Below, piece after piece: positions 20,620 to 31,312 of a stretch of 64,000 bases of DNA (position 1 is the first letter of the stretch; the number at the start of each line of letters is the position of its first letter). This DNA comes from Agarophyton chilense (Eukaryota > Rhodophyta > Florideophyceae > Gracilariales > Gracilariaceae): NCBI GenBank assembly GCA_030374765.1, contig JARGXX010000001.1:496001-560000 (forward strand), given 5' to 3'. The position numbers and the translations under genes are program-made. A model generated the notes under the pieces. The model saw only the letters and a list, made by a program, of their open reading frames with translations, was not told where the DNA came from and ran no database searches.

Positions 20620-21220
20620 GATTACGAAGACCAAATCGACTTCTGTTGATTGCAGACAAAAACGATTGTAGAAGCAGTGAGGCTGGAAGAGAGCGGAAAC
20701 AAGAGTGCCCCCGGGTGAACAACACCCCTTAAATAGTGTTTCGTGTAGCTGCTCCGCAAGCCCTGAGCCTGTCAGAAATGCAGACGGACACTGGACGACA
20801 ATCAGTACAAAGGAAACCAGGGGGCAGTCGTATCAATGCACTCCACGTACTCTGAAGCTTTTCTCGCCAGGAATGCAACCATCGGGAATTGAGAGCGCAG
20901 AGCGCCTCCCTCAGATAAAGAACGTACCCTCACCAACGTCGTGGAGTATCTCATTTCCCAAAGTGCTGGATTCACCAGTAAACAAGTCCTGACATATAAG
21001 AATCACGGAATCGAAGTGTACCTCGCCCTGAGCTGAGTATCTCCCAATGTTTCGTGCTGCAGACAGTGCATGAGCCAGAGTCAGCTTTCCAATGCAATTA
21101 GAGGCACAGGCGGAAGAATAGTAGCTCTCCAGGGTCACATCTCATGGACCGTGACCAACGGCGAGCTCCTTTCCACGTCAGTCAACTTTATTCCAATTTC
21201 TCCAAACCCTGATCTCCCCG
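20620..21220 (-). promoter_or_regulatory. Duplicated upstream region of cysteine-rich gene copy 1
   Basis: Reading leftward, this region aligns with the upstream region of copy 2 (45785-46262) over its whole length. Best-conserved blocks are GTCCAGTGTCCGTCTG, TGTACTGATT, TGATACGA and, farther out, a segment around GGTCACGGT..CATGAG. A TATTTAAGG box lies at 20727-20735, about 110 bp before the ATG, with CATTTAATGG at the matching place in copy 2. A short open frame (20911-21138) in this region lacks an ATG and is probably not a gene. Confidence 0.55.
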
Positions 21221-21229
21221 CGACGAAGG

Positions 21230-23571
21230 TGTATTCGAGAGGCGGGAAACACTGGATTCGTCATTTCAATGGAAAAGGCAATGATACGTTTCGGAATCAT
21301 CATCTCGAGAGATGAGACTACTTTCAGGGTGTTGAAACAGTTATTGCGCAACAGGCGGCACTAATGTGGTACACTTGCTCCGACATGGCTCCCCCGAGTA
21401 CAGCAGAGTGATACAATTGATTTGACCTAACATCGAGTTTGTTTGAGCGCGAGTTTGGGTGAATGCCTTGAGGTGGGGGTTGACTTGCCATCTCCAGAAT
21501 TTATTCTGTACCAGTCTCGGATCCTTGAACAGCAGCAAGAAATACAACCTGAAAAAGCTGGACATCAATTACGATATCGATTGCAATATCCCTTGGAAAC
21601 GGGACACAACTTCTTTGGTCTCGAAAGAAGAGAAAAGAAGAAGAAGTCCTCTGTGCATTATGTTTTGCACCCTCGATACCTGAAGCTCGCATTCGAAGAT
21701 CACGGGGTCCATCGATCTGCATTGATTCTTTCCTTTGAGGCTTTCAGATTGCAAGGGATTGCAAGCACAATCGGTCCCGCACTGGCGTTCGGTACTCATT
21801 GGCGCCCTCTGAAGGTTCTGCGACGACGTTCAATTTCTTCAACTGCACCTAGCCACATACATCTGGTGTCAAAGTTCAAAGCTCTCATTTGGTGATAACG
21901 AGCAGAGAGCGCGTTGAGCTGTGATATGTACTCTACTTCGCAATTACCTCTGGAGCGCCGGATGACAACGACCCCTGTGCACGCTGGCTGGAGCAGATGT
22001 CGCCGCCGGAGCATGTCGCCCTGCATGAGCCTGGAACTTAATCGTACAAGTCGCGATGGGGGTCATCATGCGGCCCTTTCTATGGGTCTCCCTTGCAAGA
22101 GCTCATCACCAACCTCCGTTCGGACTTTCAGACCACAGCGAGGCACAAACGGCGACGCAGCTTCGTCGCTGTCGCAGTATCCCATCGCCGAGATCATCTC
22201 GCCATGCCTTTTTCTGACGACAATAGAGAATAGTTGCCGAGAAGCACTACATGCAAACTTGCGAGCTAGCCAACTTGCAACGTTTTGATCCTGCTTTTTC
22301 AGAAGCGTATAAGTGAATGACTATTTCGCATGCTATTCAATCAGTAGTCACAATTTTGCGCCTATAGATAATCAAAATCTTCCCGGAACAGTCAAGAACA
22401 AAGGTTGCAGTTTTCCTAGAAAGTGTTTGTTGCGGTAGTCATTGCGACGAACGCGACGAAAAAAATCAATCACAAATACGACTCTGATGTTTATGTTCAG
22501 TGCTAGACTGTTCTCGTAAGTATTCATTTCCAAATCGAGCGAAACATATCCCTAATTTTTCTTCGGGTAGTCCTCTTGTTTGTAATTCGAGTCATTCTCG
22601 AAAGGTGATTCGTATAAGGTCTTCCTGCGGATGAAATCACAAACAATATATCCAATTGAAAAACCTTCAAAACACCTTCTTCGGAGGCTTTTGGTATTGA
22701 TTTCCACACATAGCCGAAATTTCGGCTTTGCTCTAGCAACCTGCCTGCCGAGCACCAGCGGCCCAGGGCGACAATTTAGCGTGTTTGTCTGTGGTCTACT
22801 TCAAAGGAATACCACTTCGGCAGGAATTTGGTGTACTCGCATGATGGGCTGGTATCGATTGCGAAGGTACGAAACAGAACACATATGCGAGATGCATCGC
22901 TGGCATGCGTGTTCGGTTAATTGTGAGACAACAAAGCAAGAAGCCCGACGGCAATCAAGATTTATCTCTTCTTTCTTGGTGGCTTGGCAAACAACCCCGC
23001 TCTCATCACAAATATCTTCGTCCGCAATGTTCTCCCATAACTTTTGCACTTGGGTTCGACGCGTAAAACTCTGCGGATAAGACGGATGCAGCAGGAAATA
23101 GAGGATGGGAACCATGTCTCTAGCCTTCTCTATTGTCAGCCTTGCCTTTTATTACTCGCCAAATATCAATAGCGCGTCATTGTTGCTCCGCGACGGTTGG
23201 CAGCTAAAATCGAAAGATTACTAGATCGCCGAGTTGGAGCCCCTTCACCCGTTGTATCAACATCTGCATAGCTCGATAGACATAGTTCGACAGAGAACAT
23301 TCAATCATTTCATGGCGTCTTCCCGAAAAATAGCTATAATTCTGCTCGCCGATAACAAGCTCAAAGCAGTTAAGACAGATCGGCAGAGCAACACCAATTT
23401 GTGCAACAGCGTTTCGCAAAGTCAGGTAGTGGAGATCAGTGCCACAAACATCGATTATTTACGAACCGGCCCTTCTTGAACGGAACAGAGATGTGTGTAC
23501 GGAATCGAGAATTCCTCAAGATTTTGTCGATCGCAGTACTACGCGTACGGTAAACTCAACACGCCAAAAGC
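21230..23571. other. Stretch without a clear gene; minus-strand coding debris
   Basis: On the minus strand 22801-23115 is an ATG-initiated Cys-containing frame of 104 residues. After a single TGA the same frame continues at 22552-22755 with protein-like sequence, and 23204-23419 in another frame also reads well. Together they may be a decayed or intron-containing gene; no family is recognisable. Plus-strand frames such as 21443-21895 look like chance. Confidence 0.3.
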
Positions 23572-25314
23572 TCATGTGTTTCCGGTGGCCCTTGAGTTCA
23601 GAATCTCGGCGGAAAGGCGCGAGTATGTTACGTTGCTCATCGTAATCACCGCAACGCGCTGCTCGGCCAACTGCTGCTTGCGAAGCGCAAACTGGTGCCA
23701 GCGGCCTTCCAACTGGGTTTCGATATGGAGATCCTTCCCGACTCTATTCTCTTTTTTCCCCATGAGAGCCACCATCGTTTGGTCGAAGCTCACCGTGCTT
23801 ACCAGCTTTCGTACGGTTTCCAGTTCAGTAAGCAACTCGCGTTTCTTCACGGCCGCCGAAGGGGGTTTCGCGGGTGGCGCACCTCTTGTTGCTTGTGAGC
23901 ATGGCGCCTTTGCACCACCCTTCCTGAGCCGAGTCCCATGCTGTTTTCGCCCTCCCAATCTTCGCCTCTTCTCGTGTACCCGAAGGTGGCGGGAAAGGCT
24001 CGAATGCCACATGAACGGCTTACCACAATGAGGTACCTCGCATCGGAAACGGAATTCATCGCGATGTGCCCTTTGGTGCACCGTAAGATTGTATTTCCTG
24101 GCAAACCTTTTCCCACACCCCTCGTAATCGCAAGCATGAACATCGGCCGGGTTCATATCTTCAACTCGAGTGCGCCGTCTCTTCGGCTTGTTGCCCTCAA
24201 CCATACCCTGTGCGCCCTTCGCCGCCTTCTTACGAGACGATCGCTTGCGCTTAGTACATTGCTTCCCTTGAGTCGGGGCCACGGCGTTGCTCGGTTCTTG
24301 GCGGGCCGCGGTGAGAACTGCCCTTTTTGTCGCTGAGTCTCGATCGGGACCTTCTCCCGAAGTCGTTTTGCTCGGACCTCGGGCCTCATTATGAGTAGCA
24401 GCACACACAATTGCGGTAGAAACTTGTACTGCCACACCCACATGAGCAGCATGATATGTGCTCCCGAGTGCGTTTCCAGCAACGTCCCTTGGCATGTCAT
24501 CTCCAACCTTGTAAGGGAGTTTGATATTAGTAGCGTCACTCGGACTTTCCGCACACATGCCATGGTCTAAGGCAGTACTGCGGCCCACATGTTCTTTGGC
24601 CGAACTTCTGCGTGCACGGTCTTTCACAAGCCTCATTCGGTCCTCGGGGGAAAGGGGTGCAAACATGCGATCGATGTAGTCTTCATCGGACATGTCAACT
24701 GGAATGAAAACATTCTCACCCCCTACATTTCCTCCACCGTTAACTACGGCATCCTCGGGAGAATTCGAAGGAAACTCGCATGATAGCTTTTCAATGAACT
24801 CTTCCCAACTAAGTTCCACAGCTGATCCAGCGCCGTCTTTCTTAGGAAGCGGTGCGAACATCACATCCATGTAGACTTCGTCGGGAAGACTGGCTGGATC
24901 AATGGGCTCCTGGGGTTCCAATACATCCCCCGCAATAGACCCACTCCGCCTACCGTCGTTTCCACCATCGTTATTCTTTTCCAGCTCCATCACATCCTCA
25001 AAATGGTCGTTCATGTTGGGAAGATCTACAGAGATGTGATCAGGATCATGATTATTACCACTGCTGTCGACAGCAAAGAATTGTCTGCAGTTCTCATCTC
25101 TTGCTGATGTAGACCGGCTCCCCCTCAAGATGCTATCACACAAAGCCACAACTTCTTCTTCAGGCAAACCCCCGCCAGATTTTCCAGGATTCTCACCAGT
25201 TGGTACTTGCCCAATTGCAGGCGATGGTGCCCCAACAGCCGGCAGAGGATACACTCCCGGAAATCCGGGAGTTGCCACAAGGTTCGCATCAAATTTCTTC
25301 TGCGTTCCGTACAT
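23572..25314 (-). CDS. C2H2 zinc-finger protein (copy 1)
   Basis: 580 residues from an ATG. Two adjacent C2H2 fingers: C395-x4-C400-x12-H413-x3-H417 and C425-x4-C430-x12-H443-x3-H447, with a seven-residue linker. A basic cluster (about 353-383) precedes them and could act as nuclear signal. The acidic N-terminal half carries a motif twice, Asp-Glu-x-Tyr-x-Asp-x-Met-Phe-Ala-Pro-Leu (about 145-156 and 210-221), possibly an activation or partner-binding motif. A C-terminal helical Glu/Arg/Gln segment follows the fingers. Two fingers suggest sequence-specific DNA binding; the target is unknown. The finger region closely matches the plus-strand gene at 40119-40949, and the C-terminus matches a relic at 30426-30690. 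Confidence 0.85.
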   Translation of the reverse strand: MYGTQKKFDANLVATPGFPGVYPLPAVGAPSPAIGQVPTGENPGKSGGGLPEEEVVALCDSILRGSRSTSARDENCRQFFAVDSSGNNHDPDHISVDLPNMNDHFEDVMELEKNNDGGNDGRRSGSIAGDVLEPQEPIDPASLPDEVYMDVMFAPLPKKDGAGSAVELSWEEFIEKLSCEFPSNSPEDAVVNGGGNVGGENVFIPVDMSDEDYIDRMFAPLSPEDRMRLVKDRARRSSAKEHVGRSTALDHGMCAESPSDATNIKLPYKVGDDMPRDVAGNALGSTYHAAHVGVAVQVSTAIVCAATHNEARGPSKTTSGEGPDRDSATKRAVLTAARQEPSNAVAPTQGKQCTKRKRSSRKKAAKGAQGMVEGNKPKRRRTRVEDMNPADVHACDYEGCGKRFARKYNLTVHQRAHRDEFRFRCEVPHCGKPFMWHSSLSRHLRVHEKRRRLGGRKQHGTRLRKGGAKAPCSQATRGAPPAKPPSAAVKKRELLTELETVRKLVSTVSFDQTMVALMGKKENRVGKDLHIETQLEGRWHQFALRKQQLAEQRVAVITMSNVTYSRLSAEILNSRATGNT

Positions 25315-25671
25315 ACTTCAAGGTTTGAAAAACCTTTATATCGCTCCTCACTCACAAACCTTGTCAATGTTAAGCAATCCCCGGAAGACTATGGAGAGTA
25401 AAGAGAATAAAAGGTTAGACCCAATTTGTGATAATCAGCCCGCGTCAAGCCCGACAACCACGCCTCACGATCACATTAAATTTGATAACAAACCCTTCTT
25501 CTGAGCTGTCGTTGTTCGCGTCTTCAAATCAACAGCAAAGTTTCCAAGCCCGGCAAAGATCGATCCCGAGAGCATAAGAGAGGTAGAGCCCAACCGAAGA
25601 AAATGATGACGGTGAGAAAGGATGGGGAGGAGGGGAGGGAATGAATGACAGATGGTGGCGACATCCGACGG

Positions 25672-25680
25672 TATTTATAC
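25672..25680 (-). promoter_or_regulatory. TATA box upstream of zinc-finger copy 1
   Basis: The minus strand reads TATAAATAC here, about 360 bp before the ATG at 25314. Position and orientation fit a core promoter with a 5' leader of roughly 330 nt, but transcription start is not shown. Confidence 0.4.
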
Positions 25681-25689
25681 GATGAGGAT

Positions 25690-27176
25690 AGCAGGTGAAT
25701 GCAACATGCATTGCTCCACCCCAAGTAGCCACGGATTCATCGAAATGTTGATGCAAACATCTTTTTGTCTCTCTCCCTGGAAGCAGTAAACATTTCTTCC
25801 TCGTTCATTGCTCGACCTGGAAGGGGGCCATATGCATAAGATAAGACATGACATTTTTGCATTCTTCTTTTGCCCCAAGATTCGGTCATTCACATCCCTC
25901 TCCGTTCAATTTATGAATATCTGCCAACCGGAATCTGCAATGAGCTACCTACTTGCACTCGACTTCGTAGCTGCGCAAGAGCTAGGTTGTGGAGGAGAAC
26001 TGTCGCGCAAGTCAGCTATTGGTTGCAATTGGATATGAACGCTTTTGCGGGGTTTTCGAGTATCCCATAAACCTCGATTCAATGACGGCAATAAACATAC
26101 CCCAACTTAATGAAGCATTCTTGATTGAAATATCGCACATTCCGAGTTATGATCGAATTCAATATACCCAGGAACTAGACAGGAATCCCGCTAAGTGCTA
26201 GGGTGCTAGGTTGGTTTCAAGAAGGTAGTGATGTGAAGAATTACGATACAGCGCATTGAAGCCATCATCGCCGTTCGCATCGCTTCATAGAATATAAATA
26301 TCCATCCGAATCGGGAAACGGAACCGCTGGAGCGATCTGCCAAGCGGAGTGTCCCTACGCATCGAAACTCTGAAGAGATCCAAGTGCTTGGATTCATTCT
26401 TGTGAAAGCAAGATCTTCTCTTCAAAGTCATCATAATAGCTTCCTTCTCCCCATTGTTGAACGCATTTTTCGTTGATACACTCAGAGACGAAGGCATGAT
26501 AATCAGGTTTCCGATTGCGACTACTTTCCATGACCTTTTTACATCTCCGAGCGACATGTCGTTCGGCCTTCGCTATGTCATCTCCGTCATAAAGGGGGGA
26601 ATCCATCCCATTCCGTTTCCCTACCTGAATAGCTTCTTCAGTAGGCACAAGTGAGCAGGAATCGAGTGCACAGACGTGGCTGGCTACATTGAGCGCTACT
26701 CCATGCTCAACATTGTTGAGTGACCATGTGCTCAGAAATAGGCTAGGCTTTTTGTGGCTTTTTTTTGACCGTTGGCGGAGTTTCCATGTGTCTGTGAGAT
26801 ATTTACGTAAGCAGTGCCCCCTGACTTGAAAGTTCAGTGAAGTTCGGAAGAGCGTTTGCAAGTTGGCGAGCTAATGAGAAGACGCAAGCATAGAACTAAA
26901 ATAATAGATACTACTCTGTGAAAGGAAATGACGACTACTAGAACGTTCGTTAATTTCCAAGCGTTCGTCGAGCATATGACGTATGCTCTTGATTTTGGGT
27001 CTGTGTTTCGGTGATAAGAAGAGGAAATTGTTTCATGACAATTGGACAGTTATATGAAACAGAACACAAGCATGTGAGAGAAGCATGAACGCCAAACTGC
27101 CATTCATGAAAAGAAGCATATTCGAGTCGTTCATCAAAACGGCATTAAGCAACCTCAAGAAATACAACGCTCTACG
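25690..27176. other. Intergenic stretch, one doubtful small ORF
   Basis: Short frames on both strands without recognisable motifs. The most plausible is a 70-residue minus-strand ORF listed separately at 26394-26606. Nothing else is visible. Confidence 0.4.
26394..26606 (-). CDS. Small charged ORF, unrecognised
   Basis: 70 residues from an ATG, rich in Asp, Glu, Lys and Arg, with three Cys; the same frame is open upstream for another 85 codons but without an ATG, so an upstream exon is possible. No family is recognised and coding status is doubtful. Confidence 0.2.
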   Translation of the reverse strand: MDSPLYDGDDIAKAERHVARRCKKVMESSRNRKPDYHAFVSECINEKCVQQWGEGSYYDDFEEKILLSQE

Positions 27177-28187
27177 CTAACCGCCGACCTCAAAGCGACC
27201 ACTACTTGATTGTTCGCTAGTAGGCGGATCATCTCCTCGCTCTGCCGAAGGCTTGGTTCTCTTCTTGGTAGTCTGTGTATCGCCTTCCAAAGCACCGACC
27301 ACGCCTTTGGCAACACTACCAACAGTATCATGGTTGATGGCATCATTGAAAACGTTTCGCGCTCTGTCCCCTACTCGAAAAGTTTCGTCTACCTCGCGTG
27401 CCACAGCTCCCGCAGCGCCACTGACATTACTGGCAACCTTATTGACACCGTTAGAAATGCCGTATGTCTTATCAACGCCCACGGCCGCTTCTTTGCTCTT
27501 CCTGGCAGCTTCACTGACCGTTTGACTGACGCCATACTGCTCGTCAAGGCTTGCAATAGCGCTCTTCGTCTGCTCGACCTTCTCACTCACATGCAATCGA
27601 CGTTCCAAATCTTCACCTAGATGTCTGGCGCTCTTTTCCAGTTGTTCTGCCACACTCTTCGCAGCCGCAAAGGCATTCCAGAAGCCAGATTGCACTGCTT
27701 CTGCATCAGGGAGGACAATTTTCTGCGGCTGCTGTGGGCGACGCTGGGTTTGCACCGAGCTACTTGCTTCCCATCGTTCGTCAGTGGCCACCTTGACAGA
27801 CATAATGGAGCCACGAAAATCTGCGCCGTCTTTTCTTAGAGCTGCGGCAGCGGCGACGGAATCTTGAAACTGAACGCGCACTCGCAAGAGATGGTCCTTT
27901 TCTAGGCGGATGAGGCGCACGTTTGCTACGAAGGCTGAATCGAGAAATTGGTCGAGATCGGCGCGAGAGGAAGAGATAGGCAAGCCGTCAATGATTACAG
28001 ATGTAGGTGCTTCTGCGGCGGGAGACTTTTCGTCCGCGTCCGCGGACGAAGAAGGTTGTTGCAGAGGTTCGGGAATAGTAGGGCGTACGGGGTCCGCGGA
28101 ACGGCGTTGCCCGGATTGAAACACCAGAACATCTTCATCTTCATCAAGACCTTCATCAAGGACAAAATCTGCCGATGAAGACGCCAT
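27177..28187 (-). CDS. BPA1-like RRM protein
   Basis: 336 residues, ATG start. An acidic N-terminus is followed by a degenerate RRM fold (about 62-135: Ser-Val-Ile-Ile-Asp-Gly-Leu-Pro as RNP2-like strand; Leu-Arg-Val-Arg-Val-Gln-Phe as RNP1-like). The C-terminal half (about 165-310) is a series of amphipathic helices with repeated Asp-Glu/Lys-x-Tyr/Phe-Gly/Arg-Val/Ile motifs (as in Asp-Glu-Gln-Tyr-Gly-Val and Asp-Lys-Thr-Tyr-Gly-Ile). This arrangement is that of the plant 'binding partner of ACD11' family, which binds the sphingolipid-transfer protein ACD11 in Arabidopsis; the red-algal role is inference. A Ser/Gly/Thr-rich tail ends the protein. No intron is evident. Confidence 0.72.
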   Translation of the reverse strand: MASSSADFVLDEGLDEDEDVLVFQSGQRRSADPVRPTIPEPLQQPSSSADADEKSPAAEAPTSVIIDGLPISSSRADLDQFLDSAFVANVRLIRLEKDHLLRVRVQFQDSVAAAAALRKDGADFRGSIMSVKVATDERWEASSSVQTQRRPQQPQKIVLPDAEAVQSGFWNAFAAAKSVAEQLEKSARHLGEDLERRLHVSEKVEQTKSAIASLDEQYGVSQTVSEAARKSKEAAVGVDKTYGISNGVNKVASNVSGAAGAVAREVDETFRVGDRARNVFNDAINHDTVGSVAKGVVGALEGDTQTTKKRTKPSAERGDDPPTSEQSSSGRFEVGG

Positions 28188-28259
28188 GAGGACGATGGGT
28201 GACCAGTGTTAACCGCGTCTAAGTTTCGCTCGATACCGCCAGTGGTACCGTCCTAGCTT

Positions 28260-28282
28260 TGTAGCTACCCTTGGTAGCTACA
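28260..28282. repeat. Perfect hairpin upstream of the BPA1-like gene
   Basis: TGTAGCTACC (28260-28269), three-base loop, GGTAGCTACA (28273-28282). It lies 73 bp before the ATG, so it may fall in the promoter or the 5' leader. Confidence 0.55.
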
Positions 28283-28465
28283 GAGGGAGTGGGGAAACGG
28301 TTTGCATGGAGAGTTAAAAGACTCTAAGCAGCGTCATACACTGTATCTATGCATACCCAGATTTAAATCCATCCAAACGAAAAATCCCGATTTCACCCCT
28401 ACATAGTAAGATCAATATCCAGTATCTATAGTGCGGCTCCTTCCCGCCGTTGGCACTATATACGC

Positions 28466-28483
28466 GTGTACACGTGTGTACAC
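28466..28483. repeat. Paired GTGTACAC palindromes with central CACGTG
   Basis: GTGTACAC occurs at 28466-28473 and again at 28476-28483, ten bases apart, with a CACGTG (G-box core) at 28471-28476 between them. About 280 bp upstream of the BPA1-like ATG; candidate dimer or tetramer binding site. Confidence 0.4.
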
Positions 28484-29456
28484 GAGCCACACCATGAAAC
28501 TTGTCGGCCCAGTGTCGGGACACACGGCTCGTGACTTGACCCATCGGCACGATTTCCATACATAAGCAACAAAGGTTGAACTCTTCGCACCTTCCGATCG
28601 CCTCCGATCATAAATGTTTCAACTATGTTACCATCACGATGATGATGATGTCAAGTACCTCTGTAATTGACTTAATCCTTTCTATCCGAGATCTCCCATC
28701 CATCAAGGAATGTGAAGCGTATCTCTGAAAGCTCGCAGCGTAGGCTAAGTCTCGCAATGTGTGTCGCACTCATACAAACGAGCAGCGCCTGGACGCGATC
28801 ACAACGCTAGCCTCTGCGAGCCATAACGCTTTCCTGTGACGAAACTGCGCACGGGCGGACAGAGAGTGGGTCGTACAACCCACATATATCATCTGTTGAA
28901 TGTGCTGGCCTCTGGCCTTTCTGAGGAACTCCCGTTATTGCACTCCCTGGCTAGATGTATCCTAGAATCGCACACGTAAATTCATTACGTCTTCACGCCC
29001 GTTGAACCGGGCGCTCCCTCTTTAATTGAATCGTTTGAAACAATATGTCGCCCATCCTTGTATAATAGTCTATCGCTTTGAAAAAAAATAGCAACCCATC
29101 ACTTGACGACCGTTATATAGCCCGTCCAAACACTGCCTACGTGAACAAGAAAACATGTCGCCGCTGCATCAGTTTCTTGCATGCCTGTTCACGACTGCTT
29201 TCCAGAAATAGCTTACCCGTAAATTTCACTTGGAGAGTTGCACCACTGCCAAAAAGAGCGCCGTCTGCCGCCCATTGCCACCCCTGCGAGCTGATCATAA
29301 ATTCAAACTTGCCACTGTTTTCATCACCGCCAGACCCTCCTTCCACCTTCTATTTAGTCTTTCAAACGCGCTTATGCATATCACCCCATTTCATCAAACT
29401 TGTTTCGTTCATCCGAGCCCAGCGCGAATACACGATTCCAAACATCCCAGCATCAA
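28484..29456. other. Intergenic stretch between divergent genes
   Basis: Lies between the BPA1-like gene (minus) and the coiled-coil gene (plus), so it should hold the upstream regions of both. Apart from the small palindromes to its left I see no gene or clear TATA box. Confidence 0.4.
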
Positions 29457-30089
29457 ATGCTGGCCTCAACTTTCTTTCGGAAGAGCTCCAAACAACAAGA
29501 GCAAGTAGATATAGAACGTGAAGTCGAAAAAGCAGCAGAGTCCTTATCTCGACTTTCGCAAATCGCTCAACTTCGCTCTAATGCTTATCACTGCCAGACT
29601 GAAAAGATTATCGAGAACGCTATTCGTAACCTTGATGTTTTGCAACAAAGACTTGCTCGACATAATGAACTTGTTGATCTGGTGCAAGTGCTTGAAACTG
29701 AGATCCTTAAAAAAGAAGAGGAGCAAAAGAAGAGAGAAAGCGAACTGGAGCAGTTGATTGTTGAAACGAACATGCAGCGAGTAACACTTCTAACGCAGAG
29801 GGACGAGATTGCAAATCAGCTTGCGATCACGAAGAGAAGATTGCAGGTAAGCGTAAAGCTTCATCAATTTTGAGAGAAGCGAATCCTGTATAAGTCTCGC
29901 TGACATTCTTTTTCGTTCTGCCTCGACTACATACTTCTCTTCACACAGGAACAACAGCTAGAGTCGAACGCGCGTACTCATCAGAGCGAAGCACTCCGTA
30001 CAGAAGATAGATACTCGAGAATTGCGAAACTACGTCAGGGTGATTGGGATGATGCTCTTGATATTGACGACGATGATGTCGCCGCATGA
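29457..30089 (+). CDS. Spliced coiled-coil protein
   Basis: Two exons, 29457-29846 and 29949-30089, with a 102-nt intron (donor GTAAGC, acceptor TTCACACAG). Joined, they give a 176-residue protein; reading through instead gives a stop eight codons into the intron. Exon 1 begins at an ATG (29457). Residues about 15-150 form an uninterrupted coiled coil rich in Glu, Gln, Lys and Leu; the C-terminus is acidic (Asp run, ending Val-Ala-Ala). No family is recognisable. The length and acidic tail suggest a small subunit of a larger complex, which is only inference. Upstream frames lack an ATG in phase. Confidence 0.75.
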
Positions 30090-30425
30090 CTGTCCATGTG
30101 TATTTCAACTTCCGAGAAACAGAGCCGTAACATTTTGATCGTAGGGAAAAGTCATTGTTTTCAAGTCTCGTCACACTGATTGTTCGGACTACGTTCCCTG
30201 CAATAATTGAAACCCTTTTGTCTCACCAGTTTCGCGCTTCGGTCAAGTCAACAGAACACAGTCGAAAACTTTCGAGAATTTTTGCCCGCATTAACACAAC
30301 GAGTGATTACACTGCTCGTAAGGGACTAGTTCAATACGGGAGCCAAAGGGAAACGTCAGAAAGCTCGACTGAACGCAATACTTCGGATCAGGTATCTTTC
30401 TTTTTTTTCTTTGGGTTTAAGTTCC

Positions 30426-30690
30426 CTATTCCCAAACTGGCAACCCCTGCGTGTCGTTTTTTGCCGCTCGATTCCATAAGCTCGACACACTGTTGCTGTT
30501 TCTCATCACAATCACCGAGCTGCATTGCTCCGCCAATTTCCGCCGGCAGCCTTCCATTTTACCTTTAGTGATTAGATCCTTGACGACAATGTTCCCTTTT
30601 ATCCCCAAAAGCGCCACAATCGCTTGGTCAAAGATAATACTTCATACCCACTCTTCCATTGACTTCATTCGCTCATAGCTCTGCAAATCA
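30426..30690 (-). pseudogene. Relic of a third zinc-finger gene copy (C-terminal part)
   Basis: The minus strand encodes a segment that lines up with the C-terminus of the zinc-finger protein at 23572-25314: both have Phe-Asp-Gln followed by Val-Ala-Leu, then Lys-Asp-Leu and Leu/Met-Glu-Gly with conserved spacing. A TGA interrupts it near 30632, and no fingers are found upstream. It is a truncated, dead copy on the same strand as copy 1. The rest of 30090-31312 shows nothing recognisable. Confidence 0.55.
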
Positions 30691-31312
30691 TCATAGTCGC
30701 CAGGGGATGACGTGTTTGAAACAAGAGAGGGGAAGCAAGCGCCTTCTGCTTGCGAAGTTTATGCTCCTAAAGCAACGCTCCCATGTTGCTGTTCATGATT
30801 CTTAAGCGCTCTCGATCTCTGCCCTACGGAGTGAGGAAGCCTTCTACATGAGAAAAAAAATATCTAAGGGATGCGCATCAAGGCGATCATGAATGGGGTC
30901 TGTGACAAAGGGAATGGTCAGAAAGGACCAGGAATGACACCAGGGAGGATTGCGAAGGTTGAAAAAAGAGCTCAGAAGAAATGAAGAAGACTGTACCTAG
31001 ACTGCTTCGTGTCAGCGAGGACAAATGTTGAAGTTTCACGTTTGTCGACAGTTCATACTTGCGAAGCTTGGGGTTTCGTGCTCCAAAACGAAGTGAGGAA
31101 AATGTGGAGTACTCGAATTTGAGAAAGTGTGGAACTAATTGGTCTTGATAGGCGATGGTGAGATTCTTAGCCCTAGCGGGCAGAGTAGTGTAAGTGCTTG
31201 CTCAAGAGCAGGACATAGCAAGTGTAAACGCTTGGCCAACGTTTCTAGTCGGTTTCAAGACGCTACCGGCATATAGGCCTAAGCTCAAGCATTCATGCTC
31301 AAGTATACATGC

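Noticed and set aside
21443-21895. A 150-codon plus-strand frame.
   Set aside because: It begins without an ATG, overlaps several other frames and shows no domain or repeat.
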